A DNA stretch of 64,000 nt, taken from Euwallacea fornicatus. Lineage: Eukaryota; Arthropoda; Insecta; Coleoptera; Curculionidae. Positions 11,930-25,069 of this stretch are shown one piece after another (the stretch's first letter is position 1; each line of letters starts with the position of its first letter). The stretch is taken from the NCBI RefSeq assembly GCF_040115645.1, contig NC_089555.1, positions 3,410,001-3,474,000 of the forward strand. Direction: 5' to 3'. The translations under genes and the position numbers were made by a program. The notes under the pieces were generated by a model that worked only from the letters and a program-made list of their open reading frames with translations, was not told the origin of the DNA and did not search any database.

Positions 11930-13000
11930 GATAGCTGTCAAAGGCTTTATTGTTTTTCGAAATATTCTCCATGAAAATCAATGCCCTTCCACATGCGTTG
12001 GAACCATTTGTGGAACCAGTTATTATATTCGTTCGTTGGTACTGTCAAAATGACGATTTTGAATGCGTTAATTGCTTCTGGCAACTGGGACCTTTGACCG
12101 GGCAGACTCCCTTCTTGATTTTCAGAAAGGCAAAGAAATCATTAGGGTTTAGGTCGGGACTGCACCAAGGATAGTTTAATAATTCAAAGTTTTGTTGGGA
12201 TCAAAATTCCATTGTCTTGCAAACTGTATACGGACTTGCATTATCTTGGTGTAGGATAATTCGCCGTTTGGGATTGCTTTTTCTACATTTGGCGATGACT
12301 TTTGTCAAATCAATAGTTGTATGCAAATTGGCAGTAACGGGTCTTTGATCATGTGGGCTACATTGCCTAATTTTGAGTCGAATGTTGCCACCCTCTTTTT
12401 GGACACACTTTGAAATCGGATGGTTTTCTTCATCTTGGAACACCCAAAAAGACAACTAGCGCTTATGTTCGGATTCGCATAATTAAATCCACAATTCACC
12501 ACCACTGACGATGTTGGACATGTTTTTAAAGTTTCCTGTATTGAAGCGATCTAGAGTTTCTTGACACCAGTTGACATGAGCTTTTTTCCGTTTTTCTTGT
12601 GTTTTCACGTGTGCGCTTCCGTGTTTCTTCGATCAACAGATGTGGTATCTAACGAAACACTATATTTTGAAAGCCAATTCTTCATGCGAAGTTTTTTAAA
12701 TTAAGGACTTCGAAATCACCAACGACGCCTCAATCTCGCAATATGACACATGTCGATCTTCTTTGATGTTTTCCTCGACGGCTCCAGTTTTTGGTGCACC
12801 TGTCCTACCATCGTCGCTGAGACTCATCAGTTCACGTTTGAATTCTCCATACCAACAAAAAAATGTCAACTGATGAAGTGGTTCATTATCGCAAACAGAA
12901 ACGAACTCAACGAGAGATTCTTGTTGCGATAATTGTCGAAAGTTTTCTCGATTTAATTTCATTGTTCGAACAATTGGTCAACTTTGACAACTGACTGTAT
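11930..13000 (-). mobile_element. Decayed second mariner element
   Basis: Minus-strand fragments of a mariner transposase in several frames: an N-terminal HTH part (12,696-12,962, with EDRHVSYCEIEASL), a middle part (12,201-12,505, with SFWVFQDEEN and ILHQDNAS carrying the second catalytic Asp), and the C-terminal SPDLNPNDFF and HGEYFEKQ near 11,950-12,150. Stops and shifts separate the pieces, so it is dead. Short matching ends (about TGTCAAAG, near 11,937 and inverted near 12,980) are the likely remains of the terminal repeats. The protein differs clearly from the 9.8-kb mariner, so the two are separate insertions of different lineages. Confidence 0.85.
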
Positions 13001-14390
13001 CTACAATGTTCTACGCATCGCACTGAAACTATAGATTTAGGATAGCCAAAGGTTGACGTTAAATTTTATTAGTGACATTTTAATAGTGCTGTCATCTATG
13101 TACCTATATGGAAAACATAAAAGACCGCTTCTATGGTGTTATGCACTAGTGTCCTTTGTAGTTTATTACTCTTTAGTTCACCCCAGAGAAGAGCCACCAC
13201 TTCGAGGTGAATCAGTATAAAATCTGAGTGTTTGCATGGGTATTAAAAGAGATCCAGTGTGGGCTACATTCCAGGTCTCAGAAACTATGAAAAGGAATAG
13301 AACACAGTCTTGGCAACTGTATAGTTATAATAAAAATTAAGATTAACTGGCAAATAGACATTTGTTGCAAATTCAGAGCAAGAAATTGGATCTATGCCAT
13401 TCTGGATTCAAGTTTCATTTAAAAGCAAAACAGAGATTACCAGGCTTTTGTATTTTCCCTCCCATCTCTCTATAACTTAATTGCAATTTTTCAGTTTGGA
13501 CTATTTTCTTTGTGTTGTTGTAAAACCTTATAGACATAAAAAGAAGGTTTTCTGCCAGATATTCCCTCACAAACTTTTCCCTCCTCGGAACTCAACCAAG
13601 CATCAAGTCCCCATACGGTCGAAAGCACGCTCTCCCATCAACCCAAAAAGCTGATGCGGAATATACAAAGCTCCGTATCAAAGATTTATGAAACAAAGTT
13701 ATTTTGACGTGAAACCGAAACGAGATATCCTTTCCATCTAAGTTTTTCCCTCCATTTTCCGCTTTTGTATGAGGAAGAAAATAATAACTGGCCGCAAAAA
13801 GTTCCCTGAAAAATGACATACCGCAGCGGTCCATCGTAAAACAGAGTTATTCCTTCATATGAGCGATCCAAGATGGGACATTTACATACGACCTTTGTGT
13901 TTACAAGAATAGATTAAAAGCGATTACACGGTTTAGGTCGCCTATAATGCATTCACGTGGCGTGTGATACAGAGTATCACGTTTCTGGTGTAAAGAACGC
14001 ATGTTACAGAGGGATCAGCCACCAAATCGTCTCTTTGAAGTCGCCGGCGGTTCTTAGGCCCGTTAACATGTAAAATACATGTTATCTGGGTGAGAGATTG
14101 GTGTGTATGTGAGATGCATTTATAAGTTTTGAGGTTACAGTAAAGTTTCTCACTGAGAGTTTAGGATTAAAGAAAAGAGTGTTAAGGAATGAAAATTATT
14201 GGCAGCGGCTTCCAACTTCAAATTTCTGTATCAACTTACTAAATATAATAAGCGAGTTCAATATAAACAATTAGCAAGTGACAACGTGGAAAATAAATGC
14301 TTTTTTCTGCATCACCTCTAGATTTTGAAACATTTGGGCATTTTTGTCGAATGTGGCATTGAAGCAAACAAATCTATTTCGTTATTTCTC
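13001..14390. other. Non-coding stretch
   Basis: No supported gene. It holds the two small palindromes noted separately. A minus-strand open frame at 13,592-13,834 has no recognisable features and I treat it as chance. Confidence 0.5.
13964..13980. repeat. Short perfect palindrome
   Basis: GTGATAC and GTATCAC arms of 7 bp with a 3-bp spacer. Another perfect inverted pair, 9-bp arms around AAA, lies at 14,064-14,084. I see no surrounding element that explains either. Confidence 0.6.
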
Positions 14391-14911
14391 ATAGGCAAGG
14401 TTAGGAAAGACTCACTCGTGAGTTACCCATGAGTTTGAGATTGAAAAGTGGTTATTTATTTTTGATTCATGCTCACGATTTATCCACAACACTCATTTGA
14501 TTTAGACTCACTCTCATAAGTGAGTTGTTTTCAAATAATTCATGTGTCAATTCTATAACTCACATATTCACGACCTATATTGTATAAAAGACACTAACGT
14601 TAAAAATTGAAAACAGGCAAAATTAAAAAGTTTAATGCTTACAAAAAGAGCAGAAAAAATCTTTAAGCTTAATTTTTATTCGTATTTATGATATAAATTA
14701 ATTTAAAACATTAAGTACATAAGTGAAAAAGCGTTCACTGAGTCGCGCGTGAACAACCGCGCGTGATTCGTGAATCTTCCTGAACCCTGGCGCATGAGCG
14801 ATTCACCTGTGAGTGACCATCTTGAATTTTGTGAATGACGTGTAAATCTCAAAGTAATTTGCGAATTGTATTTTATAACTCAAGAGTGAGTTTTTTCAAA
14901 TTCTGCTTATA
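14391..14911. mobile_element. MITE-like element with TCACTC/GAGTGA ends
   Basis: A 521-bp AT-rich segment with imperfect terminal inverted repeats of about 35 bp. The left end (from 14,391) and the reverse complement of the right end (to 14,911) share ATA-GCA, an A-rich step, then ACTCACTC-TGAGTTA. Inside are several more self-complementary clusters, such as CTCACTCGTGAG near 14,411 and ACTCACTCTCATAAGTGAGT near 14,507. No coding capacity is visible. This fits a non-autonomous, hairpin-rich DNA element, but I do not recognise its family. Confidence 0.6.
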
Positions 14912-15068
14912 GGACAGGCCGACGACGATTTTCGCATTGGAGAGAAAAAGTACAGGTGTGGAAAAAAGCACGTTAGATCCTCACTTGCAGGCACGAACAA
15001 TTATACTCTATCCAAATATTTGAAGGAATTAGTCATCACGATAGGTCCCACAAAAATATATTTGTATA

Positions 15069-16296
15069 TAGGGTGAATCGGAAGGATTATGCCAAACTTC
15101 AGAACCGTATTGTACATGAAAAATAAATTTAAAAGAACTGAAATATTGTTATACGGTTTTTATTTGTGTAGAAGTTCTAGTGCAAATAATTTTTTTCTAG
15201 CATTCTACTTACTACAAAACTACTTTTTTTGTTATCCGTTATTTGTATATCTCTAAGTTTTCAACAATATTTGCGATATCGAAAAGCTTTCCAGTGCGAA
15301 CACATTATCTGAATGATCTAGAGAACAATCTTAGAAGAAGTAGAAAATATTCTAGATCTAGCAGAAGAAAATGGAACGGTCAGCCCATGAAGAATTGATA
15401 CTCAATTGGGTATTCCACAAAAAAGAGTAAAAAACATAGTCCACGAGCAATCCTTATATCTATATCATGTATGGAGAATACAGCACCTACAATCGAAAGA
15501 TTATGCTAAACGTAGGAAATTTTATAGATCGATCAATAATAATCATAGTGTTGTATCAAGCATTAGCAACATTCGAATGACGAAAACTTTCAACATAAGT
15601 TTTCAGTGTGATATGATTGAGAGTTTTTTAATTGCCCATTTTATTTTGGAGACTCGCCTCACAGGAGAACACCACTTGAAATTCACTCAAAATGAATTAC
15701 AGGGACTTCTAGAGAATGTTCCTTTAAACATTCTATTCTAAATGTATTATCAGCACGATGGAGCTCCTGCACATTCTGCTCGACATCTTGAGCAACATTT
15801 AGACGAAAGATTCCCAGAACGTTGATTGACGAAGATTAGTCACGGTGGCACTCCTATTAGTTGGCCTCCAAGATCTCCAGACCTTATACCATTAGACTAT
15901 TGTTTGTCAGCTGGTTTATACATGGGGTGAACCAGAATAAAAGTGGACGCTCTTGTTGAACCAATTCAACATATTAGAAATGCTGCAGCTGGTATTAAAG
16001 GAATACTTGAAACAATCAGAAGCGCAATGGATGGTCTTCATCGACAAAGGAGACAATGTTTGAAAGTCAATGACGGTATTTTGATCATTTATTTATCTAA
16101 CACTATCATAATCAATATGCTAATTTATTAAACTTCTTATGAAATTTGTGAGTTTTAAAAATTTTATGTTTTAATATTATGTACTTTATCACTTGTAAAA
16201 AAATGAAAATCGAATAACAACATTTCAGTTTTTTAAATTTATTTTTCAAGTACAATACGCTCCTGAAGTTTAACATGATCGTCTCGACTCGCCCTG
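15069..16296 (+). mobile_element. D,D41D-type Tc1/mariner element, copy 1
   Basis: Terminal inverted repeats of roughly 90 bp: the left starts at 15,069 (TAGGGTGAATCGG) and the right ends at 16,296, both bordered by TA. Plus-strand transposase remains include a DUF4817-like HTH region near 15,400-15,500, QHDGAPAH near 15,755 and WPPRSPDLIPLDY near 15,865, with stops between them. The motifs fit the rosa/Visitor-type D,D41D group, an assignment from memory. The copy is inactive. A second copy lies at 32,446-33,814, and both share about 295 bp of right flank. Confidence 0.85.
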
Positions 16297-16592
16297 TATA
16301 GGTAAACACATTTTTCCATTAGAGTGGGTCAAAGCTTTTGTTAAATGGTAAAAGGTCAAATAAATTCAATATCATCAAATTTCTTTAGTGTTTTTTGTCA
16401 GCAGCGATGTTCTACTCTTCATGACATTTTTACCACATATAGTTTCATCAACTTTAGGAATATCCTGAGATTCCATTTTTACCACAAACTTTCAACCATT
16501 CAAAAATAAGAGCAACTACCTTACTCGTAACTACTACCTGTATAGATTTGTGTATTTTAATAGAAAACATGTTTATTAAGGTATTTAATTAA
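16297..16592. repeat. Shared right-flank repeat, copy 1
   Basis: This segment, starting TATAGGTAAACACAT, matches 33,815-34,106 along its whole length with scattered differences. It lies immediately outside the right terminal repeat of the D,D41D element in both places. The left flanks of the two elements do not match. No coding potential is seen. See findings for the possible meaning. Confidence 0.85.
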
Positions 16593-18181
16593 AAAAAACT
16601 TTGTGAGAAAGACATTGTATTGAAATTTTGGATTAATATGAGAGACTCAAAAATTTATATTACTTTGAATCACTGTACGGTTTGTGGACCATCATAGACA
16701 GATTTCGTAAATCTTCGTACGATCTCTCACGATGACTAATTTCTTCAGTATTTAGATGTTATATACGTAAATTTATGTAAACTTCAAGAGCTTCCGTTCA
16801 GATTTTCGTGAATGAATAGCAAAAATAAAACCCAAATTTTGAATTTTCCATTTTCCAATGAAAAATGTGTTGTTTTTAAAGTAAAATTATTTCGTGCCCC
16901 ATTTACAAAACAAACCCCAAAGTGAGGGACATCCGAAGAATTCTGGCACCGAATCGCCCCATTGTTTTTCCCAAAATATTAATATCTCCGGTTCGTCTTT
17001 TTATCCGGGATTTTCGAGTCCGGAAAAGCGGGTATGATATAGTGCCTTCGTTTCCCATTCAGGGAATACGCACACAACGTCGACGCTCATATAGCGTCTT
17101 TCCTGCTGACTCGCCTGATTTATGACCGTTTCAGGATTACCACCGCCGCGCCTGTCTGGACCTATTGTTTTATTCCAGACGTCGAGGTTGGAAATGTAGA
17201 GATTCCTGCGACTGCTAATTAGACCACGCCAGTTAAGCTGAAGAATAATAAAATGGCTGCTGAGGAGAAAAACCGGTATACATTAGACATTAACCGTGAA
17301 GATCTATGGTGGAGCAAAAACCGCCACAAATGTAAATAAAACCAAATAGATTCAAAAATATGCACATAAAAATATCCAGCGCTTTGAAGAATTGGCTGGC
17401 GGAAAAAGGGCAGAAGCAAGAAATGGACATAACTATAAAGCATAGCTGTTAAATGGTCATTAGATACAATTAACATCGACGGGAATTTCGCGTAGTGGTT
17501 AAATATCTCATAAACTACATTGATTTGTTAGTGCGGGAAAAACGACCTCAAAGAGCGCAGGTTTTTCTTGGTGACTTAATTTAATGAGAGCAGCGAATTT
17601 CTACATTATAGAACAAATTGTATAATAGTTTAAATTAAAAAAAAAACGTTTAATTTTAACCGTTCGTTTACACGCTTGACGACGACTAATCATCAGCATC
17701 CCGGCGGGGAAAAACCACGCCCGTAATACACAGCGAAGTAAAGCAGATCTTTTTGGTTAAATTTGTTTAATGAAGCATTAAAAGCGTTTTTGTTTTCTCA
17801 CGATGCTACTTTACATTTTCACGGTTCATCTATATTTATAAACTGCGTTCTTCGACTTGATGGGTTTCTTCAGTACCAGCGAAAAACAATGAATTGGTAT
17901 TACGGTAGCTCAAGTCCACCTTCTACCAGCTGTATACAATTTGTTCAAACTACGTGTCCAAAGCACGTAATTTTTGCCATTTTTACACACTTTGGGCGCC
18001 GATAGCTCGAGAACACGTGGAACAATTACTTTGAAACGTCCCCATGAGCTCTTTAAGCCCGTCTAAACTGGATTGCAATACCTATTTAAAGTTCTGCGGG
18101 AAGGGATCAGAGAAAGGAAGATCCCAGAAACTGTATTTCCGATATTTCTTTCTCTCAAATGAGCTATTCGAAGTCCGTATA
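16593..18181. other. Non-coding stretch
   Basis: No gene, RNA or element recognised. Small open frames on both strands lack motifs and plausible splice boundaries. Confidence 0.5.
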
Positions 18182-19268
18182 CCGTGTGTCCCCGAATAGG
18201 TGAATCGATTCTTGCAGCAGATAAACAATTTTTGATTTGAATTTTAATTTTTTGGGGTTCAACCCTGCTACGTTGAGAAGTAATTTCTAAAATAATTTTA
18301 CTTTTAGAAAATCAAATATGTCTTGGAAATTTTCAAAAACCTATTTTTCCGTAAAGTGTCTTTTCTGTGTCAAATAGGGCATTTTGCTATTGAGTAAAGT
18401 TGTTTAGAATAGAAATCTAAGCCCATACGCCAAACTTAAACTTCCTGGGGCAACTTTTATTTCTCACATTTTGTTGTAATTCCCAAATCACAGGATTATC
18501 TTTAATCAATTTTGGATCTATTAAAATGACAAACTATTATCATTAGATGGATTAAAAAATGTATAATCTCATATTAAACTTAAAGCTCCACTAAATGCCT
18601 TCTTTAACACACACATTTTTCACTACATTGTCGAAATTCTTTAAATGCTGCCTGTAGGTGTTGCCTAAAAATTAATCGAACTGCCTGTGTTATCCTGCTC
18701 TTTAATATTTCTGCATCGTTTGAAATGTGTTCTTCGTAAACTATTTGTTTCATTCTTGTCCACACAAAAAAATCCGTTATCATTAGGTCTGGGAATCTGG
18801 GTGGCCAAGTTGTCCGGGTCGTCCTACCAACCCTTCTTTTACGAAATCTTTCAGCCAAAAATAGTTTGATATAAGATTATACATTTTCTATTTTATCTCA
18901 TGGTAATAGTTTATAATATTAATAAATCGACAATTGATAAAACTAAAATTTTATAATTTTGGAAATGCAACAAAGTGTGAGCAATCAAAGTTACCCGAGG
19001 AATTTCAAATTTGGTGTATGGATTTAGGTCCCGATTCTAAACAACTTTTTTTAGTAGCACTATGTCGTGTTTGACACCGAAAATACACTTTATTCTACAG
19101 GAAAACAGTTTTATTGAAAATTTCGAAGACATACTCGATTTTCTCAGAGTGAAATCGTGTTAGAAATTAATTTTTAGCCCAGCAGAACGAAACCTCTAAA
19201 AATTAAAATTTAAGTCAACATTTTTTTACCTTATACAAGAGTCGGTTCACTTGTCCGGGGACACACGG
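18182..19268 (-). mobile_element. Tc1/mariner-type element, 1,087 bp
   Basis: Terminal inverted repeats of about 32 bp start CCGTGTGTCCCCG at each end and are flanked by TA (18,180-18,181 and 19,269-19,270). On the minus strand, 18,604-18,858 encodes the C-terminal third of a transposase: WPPRFPDLMITDFFVW carries the third catalytic Asp, followed by QIVYEEHISND and the family's C-terminal helix region. The catalytic core upstream is missing or unreadable and the element is short, so it is an internally deleted, inactive copy. Its terminal repeats differ from those at 15 kb and 30 kb, so it represents a separate lineage. Confidence 0.88.
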
Positions 19269-20681
19269 TAGAATCCAGACTTGCCATTAGAGCGGAAAGT
19301 AGCACCTTTCACTCATAAACGACCAACGACCTCCTTAACAAAAACAATTTCTACAATACCGAACGCAATGGAAAACCACTACAATTTTAAGTGTGTCATC
19401 CAGCTTCAACGGATCAATTGACTACTGAAATGCTCGATTACTCGACTATTATAAATTCATCTTTTTCTTTCATTCATGCTTTTGCTGCCTCGAGCTAATC
19501 AATTGGTCGTGATTAAGTTTTTGCCCATGGCCGGAGTAAATGGTATGACCGCACAATTTTTCGGAAAAAAAAATCAAGTTCATCAGAAAGAATGAGAGAG
19601 ACGGGGTTCACCCTGTTGGGTAGATTATGGGCATATGCGGGCTCATTAAAGGCACCAAACAAGAAACGCTGTCGATTAAATTTTTGCTCGTTTACCTCGA
19701 ATTGGAAGAAAAAGTGTACGGTTAGAGATGGATATGCGCAGAGATAATAATATTTTCTAGTGGTGAGCTTAAAAACAAGCTACTTAGCAGACCATGTAGG
19801 ATCTAAGAGCCCATAAAATTTTATGAATGAATATGCCACGAGATATGGCAGTTTAGATACTGTCTTGTGTGGAACGTGGGAAAATGAGACGAATGCATCA
19901 TTGTCGCAGGAAACACATTATTTGATTTCAAGCATTCCCGATCGATGCATTTTAAATATGAATTTGGCATCATCAACTTTATGAGCTTTTTGTGATGTTA
20001 TCAATCTCAATTTCCATCCAAAAAGGCGCGATTGGTTACGTCAAATTATTTTAAATTACATTCTGGCACCCATTCATCTATGCGTGAATACGTAATGATG
20101 CATGAACGATGCGATGATGATATTTAAATATCGCCCAAGGGCCATTATAATATACCTACTTGTTGATTAGGTCTCGCATCAATCCCCGGCTTCCTGCTAA
20201 TTTCTGCAGCAAACTAAGTGAATTTTCTTCTTGCTGCAACAGTACAAGAAAACTAATTACCCACCGGCGAAATTTAAACAGAAACAATACAAATTAAGGT
20301 CCTGTACAAACCTACCTCTACGGAAGACAAACCGAAGTTTCAAAGGGGGGCCAATCAAGTCCCGGATTGAATTGTGTCCATTGTTGACATTGTAGAATAC
20401 ACATTCGATTCATTAGGTGGACGTGGGGCGTTGGCTTTCTTTATATTCCTGCCTTCGCATCACAATCAGGAAGTCCTGAAAAATATATTTACATTGGACC
20501 GTCGGGATGGATCGGATTTCAATTCCGCTGAAAGCCTCGTTTTAGTTCCTAAAAAATCAATATGATCACGTGGGAAATTGTGGATATTTGAATGTTTCGG
20601 AAAAGTGTTGATTTTAATACCAAAAAGCAGGAGCTTTTATAGCGATAATCCAGGAATCATCTAAGGGAAAAATATACTTAC
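19269..20681. other. Non-coding stretch
   Basis: No supported gene. The 20,050-20,280 interval is GC-enriched with several TAATTA-like motifs and could be a regulatory island between exons. That is inference from composition only. Confidence 0.4.
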
Positions 20682-20783
20682 CATCTTGAACCCAACCTTG
20701 TGGAGCCTCTTTTACGACGAGATCCTCGGAGGAACCCCAGAGGAAGACGTGCAAATGGTGGCACATGTGGACGATTAGAAGAT
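20682..20783 (-). CDS. Internal exon of an unidentified gene, phase 1-1
   Basis: Seen directly on the minus strand: acceptor CTTTCAG at 20,784-20,790, 102 nt of open sequence, then a near-perfect donor (AAGATG followed by GTAAGTATAT). In the preferred frame the intron phase is 1 at both ends, and third positions are rich in G and C as in coding DNA. The peptide runs from near LLIVHMCHHLHVFLWGSS to near VKEAPQGWVQD. A second frame is also open (phase 2-2, arginine-rich) but has less coding-like codon use. No family is recognised. Phase 1-1 exons of this size are common in extracellular modular proteins. No partner exon can be linked with certainty. Confidence 0.5.
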
Positions 20784-20879
20784 CTGAAAGATTACACGAA
20801 TTATCAACAGACAGAAGTGCTAGAAGAGAGGGGCATAAAATTACGAGGATAGTCTCAGAAGTACCCGACTAAATGCTTG

Positions 20880-21790
20880 AAGGAAAAAAAAATTGGAAAA
20901 TATTACGTTATTTCTCAACGTAGTTTCCTGTGAGGTTGACCCACTTTTCCGAGAGGTCATCTATGACTTCCATACCATGTTTATAGTAAAAAAATTCGAA
21001 TGGTTCAAAATAGGTATCAACTTTGGATTCCACCTCTTCATTATTGGCAAATCTCTTTTCAAGTTGCGAAACAGAAAATAATCTGAGAGGGGTAAATCTG
21101 GGGAATAGGGTGGGCGAGGAAAAAGTTCCAAACTAATGGATTTTGGCTATCGCGATGACGGAAGTGTGGAATGGTGCGTTCTTCTGACGAAACAAGACTT
21201 TCTTTTTCGCCAAATGCGGTCACTTTTTCCTAATTCCTTCACTCAAATGTTGCAATTTGTATAAGATTCTGCGTTTATTGGTTTTCCTTTAGGGAGATAG
21301 TCAATAAAAATTATCCCACACGCAACCCAAAAAACTGACGCCATCACTTTTCCTGCATATGGGGCGGTTTTCGCCATCTTCGGTGCCGATTCTCCCGTTT
21401 GAGTCCATTATTTTGACTGCTCTTTTGTTTCAGGTGTGGAACAATGGACCCATATTTCATCCATCGTTGTGAATAGACGGAAAAATTTGGCTTTATGGCT
21501 GCGAAACTTTGCCAAACACTCCCTTGAAACGGCCTCACGGCGCTGTCTTGCACACAGGATTCTCACGTTTAATCCTTCGGTCAAATGCCCAGTACTTTTT
21601 GGAATTCCCGTTTGCCAGTACGGTTTTGTGGATTTTCACCACAATTTCTGGAGTGATCAGATCTGGAGGGTCGGTCATTGGGTCGATCACTGAGGAGTTC
21701 GTCTTTGCAGCTGGTACGGTCGCGTTTGAGGTCTGTCACCTACTATTTTACAGTTGTTCACGAAGTACCAGGTTCCTCTAGAGCAAAATC
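20880..21790 (-). mobile_element. Mariner remnant, third lineage
   Basis: Minus-strand pieces of a mariner transposase in broken frames. Reading from the N-terminal side, a middle part near 21,350-21,480 has TMDEIWVH (first catalytic region), TPETKEQSK and GKVMASVFW. The C-terminal part has PPYSPDLPLSDYFLF near 21,100 and LTGNYVEK followed by a stop near 20,885. Frameshifts and a stop make it dead. I could not find terminal repeats. The protein differs from both mariners at 9.8-13 kb. Confidence 0.85.
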
Positions 21791-24700
21791 TAGATGTTAG
21801 GTAAGCTGAGACCTTCAAAATGACAGTAGTGAATCACGTATCGATGACCGATTTTTCGCATTTTCACAAAATCTCCAAAAGTATTCACTAGAAACGCCTC
21901 GAAAACAATTCAACGTAGCACCCTAAAACTTTGGACTTACGCTTTTTAAGGTTAGGTCTTTGTAATATAATAAAAAAATCATCACTTATATGACCAATGG
22001 GGCACTCCCAGAACTGCCCTCGTACCTAGATCTAAGACAGGGACGTCCTGGTGCTATTGAATGTTTAACTGGTGCAATTTCGAGCACTGGGTCAAAATTG
22101 CCCTAAAAAAATCCTAGAACTCTTTAAATGAAAAGCGACAAATTTCCTTCTGCTTACACCCAAATTACCGCACGTGCTGCAAGGAAAGAAATTCTAATAC
22201 CGCAACATTCAAAAATTCCATAATATTATAAGTAAGGCGCCTTCGGCTCAAACGCCTCCCGAATCTTAAAGAGTCTGCAGGATCCTGCAGGATTTGCGGG
22301 ACACATGTGGCCGACATGGAGCGTGTATTCCATGCGTTGTCAGTTTCAAAACGGAAAATGTTTCCACCCCTATTTTGTGTAAGCTTCTTGCCTCGTGAAT
22401 CCACAGGGGAGAAATTTTCTTAACATTTCAGACGCAGGATTATATCTCGTGTATAAAGCCACAAGAGGAGAGTTTCCCTGGTTATTAAGGCCCACCTAAC
22501 ATGAATATGAATGATTAACGGAAATGGCTCGTATCGCATCAAGTGTCCGTCGTCGAAGAAGAAACGCAGTTTCGGTTAGTTGGCATGAGACTAACGAGTA
22601 ATATAAACGCAACTTTGAATAAACAAGCAGAGATATTTTAGCCTTAATACGGCCATTTATTAATGCTCAATGTTTCCATCCCATTGTTATCTTTCCCATT
22701 AAAATTAAAAGGCGTGAAATGCCCTTTAAAGGAGTTTTATTCGAGGAACCGAGTTTTCCTGGTGCTCGATCCATCATAGTCCCAATCCGAAAATCACCAG
22801 TGAAAACAATAAGCGACAAATCGTCTAAGGAGCACCAGAAAGGGCATTCAAAGCGTAGGTCCACAGGGGGGGCCCCATTTTGATGGAAAACCGGGGGTTG
22901 AGGTCCTACGAGGATTCCGGACAAGCTCCCCGCAGTCCCCAAGGTTCGATCTGCAGGAAATCATGCAGGACCGAGGTTTCCTCCTGGTGGAAATGTATGA
23001 TTTATTCGAGTGTCAGGAAACGAGGGGCGTTATCATAATTATTGGAATAAAATTGTTACGAGTGATAGATTGCGGCCATCGACAATCGATTTTCTGTCTC
23101 ACGTTGAAGGGTCTTTCTGCGAGAGTAAAATAACTCGAAAAATATTTGCATGTGTTCAAATTTAAAATGCTTCTTATGCGTTTTGCTGAGGAGAAACTTC
23201 GCAGTAGTTCAAAAAGGGCTCTTATTCACCTCAATTGAGTCTTGAATCGAAAATCGGAACCTCGATCTCGAAGACAGCAAGCACGCTTCGGAGTGTGCGA
23301 CCGTGACGTAGCATCATCGCACGCGAACGGGAAAATAACTATTATGTACCATCGGAAATTTTTCGAAGTCTTCTATGAACTTGAGACTGCCGATAGAACT
23401 TCAAAAAGTCAATACGTACCCCATGTATGGGACCAAAAAATATCCTTCACCAGACACTGTCACACCAACCCTTTCACTAACCTCGTACCCTTTCGAAACA
23501 TAAAAATCCTAACCCTATGCAGAGTATAAACTGAAAAAATCGGCCACCCCTTCTCCTGCCTTTGCACCCCTTTTATGTATGTAAATCGCCCCTTCCAATA
23601 AAAAAGCGCCGAGTTATGTATGTAAAATACCCTTTTTGAATGAGATGGCGCAAGCCCGTACCTTAAGGGAGAATTTTCTTGGCCAATACCGACTCGGCAT
23701 TTCCACCCTATTTTAAATTGTAAATTCGCTCCTGCTCGAGGGGAAAAGCGTGATTGAACGATTAAAAGTTGAAGCCAATTACGGCTCCATTTTGCTGCCA
23801 TCGACAGGGTCGCTGCAGCAGAGATTTCAATTTCTTGATACTATTAAATCACTCGATTTAAGTTAATTTTTAGGACGATTGTGCCATGGCGAAGTTTCCA
23901 TCCCTCAACTCCCAGGCCATTTTCCTCGACGGGAAAAACGCCCATACATGCTTGAAGGGATAATAAATCACGTATAATGCAGTCAAAAACAAGCCAAATC
24001 GACACTTTTTAAGCTCATCTTCTCTCTATAGAAGATGATTTTGCAAAATCCGGGCCTTTCAAGCCCGGAAAGCGGAGGCGCCTGTAAGTAAATCGGGGAA
24101 AAAATTGATAATGTGTAAGTCAAGTTAGGATGGAGAAGGGCCATTTATCATTCTTTATAAATTCCGCATCGGTTTGGGAATATCGGGATGGAAAGTTAAA
24201 TATGATATAATAAATTGTAGCTTTTTGGGCCCTTTTCATGATTAATACTTGGACAGTGACACCGCTAATTACACCACTGTAATGGAAGAAATAACGGTAC
24301 ATAGAAGTCTAATTAAAACCATATAAAACAGTCAAAACATGAAAAAAAAGTGGTGCTCACCCGAATGAATAGTAATCATTATAATTATTTTAGTAACCGC
24401 GTTATAAAACTGCTATATAAGGAATCATTAACCTCTTAAATTAGCCGGAGTGATATTATGTAGCATGCAATTTGCAAGCGAACATTGCTTAATTAGATTC
24501 GAAATCTTTATAGTATTTTTAATATGGGTGTATTCTAATAGACACATTAGACTTGAGCAGAAAAAATTGCCTTTTAAATTCCCTCATTGTAAATTTTTAT
24601 TGTAAGTTTTATGGTAATTACTTCGATCACGAACACAGGTTGGCTTTGACCAGAGCCGCAAAGCAATTAAACATAAAATAGGCAAAAAGAGATTCATTTT

Positions 24701-25069
24701 GTTTATTAATGCCCCTCTTCCTAGTTAATTGTAGCAGTTCTAGATCTTCTCAGTTCAGTACTGATGAAATACTTGAGTGACTCATCATTCTACACTTTTT
24801 TTTTTTTGGGCTTATCGGTTTCGATATATTGTTGTTTTAGTATGTAACGGACGTTATTTCGGTGCTTTTTAAAATCTCATGATGAAACCCCATTTTTCTG
24901 CTTTAAATTGTTTCGGTTTTGTGAGGAGGAGGAGAAGGAGGGGGGGTTAGAAAATAAAAAATAGGCAAAAATAACATCGCACAAGTAGTCTTACTCTTTT
25001 ATAAGCTTGCACCAACCGGGTTGAAATATCTCTTTTCCGTTTTGACTTACAAGGTGGACACATATCATT
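21791..25069. other. Non-coding stretch
   Basis: I recognise no gene. Open frames at 22,165-22,404, 22,667-22,942 (minus), 23,242-23,529 (plus) and 23,460-23,801 (minus) have no motif or convincing splice boundary. A 16-bp palindrome (CTGCAGGATCCTGCAG) lies near 22,275. Confidence 0.45.

Noticed and set aside
22268..22290. CTGCAGGATCCTGCAG palindrome made of restriction-site-like hexamers
   Set aside because: It looks like a cloning junction, but both sides continue as ordinary genomic DNA with no vector or adaptor sequence.
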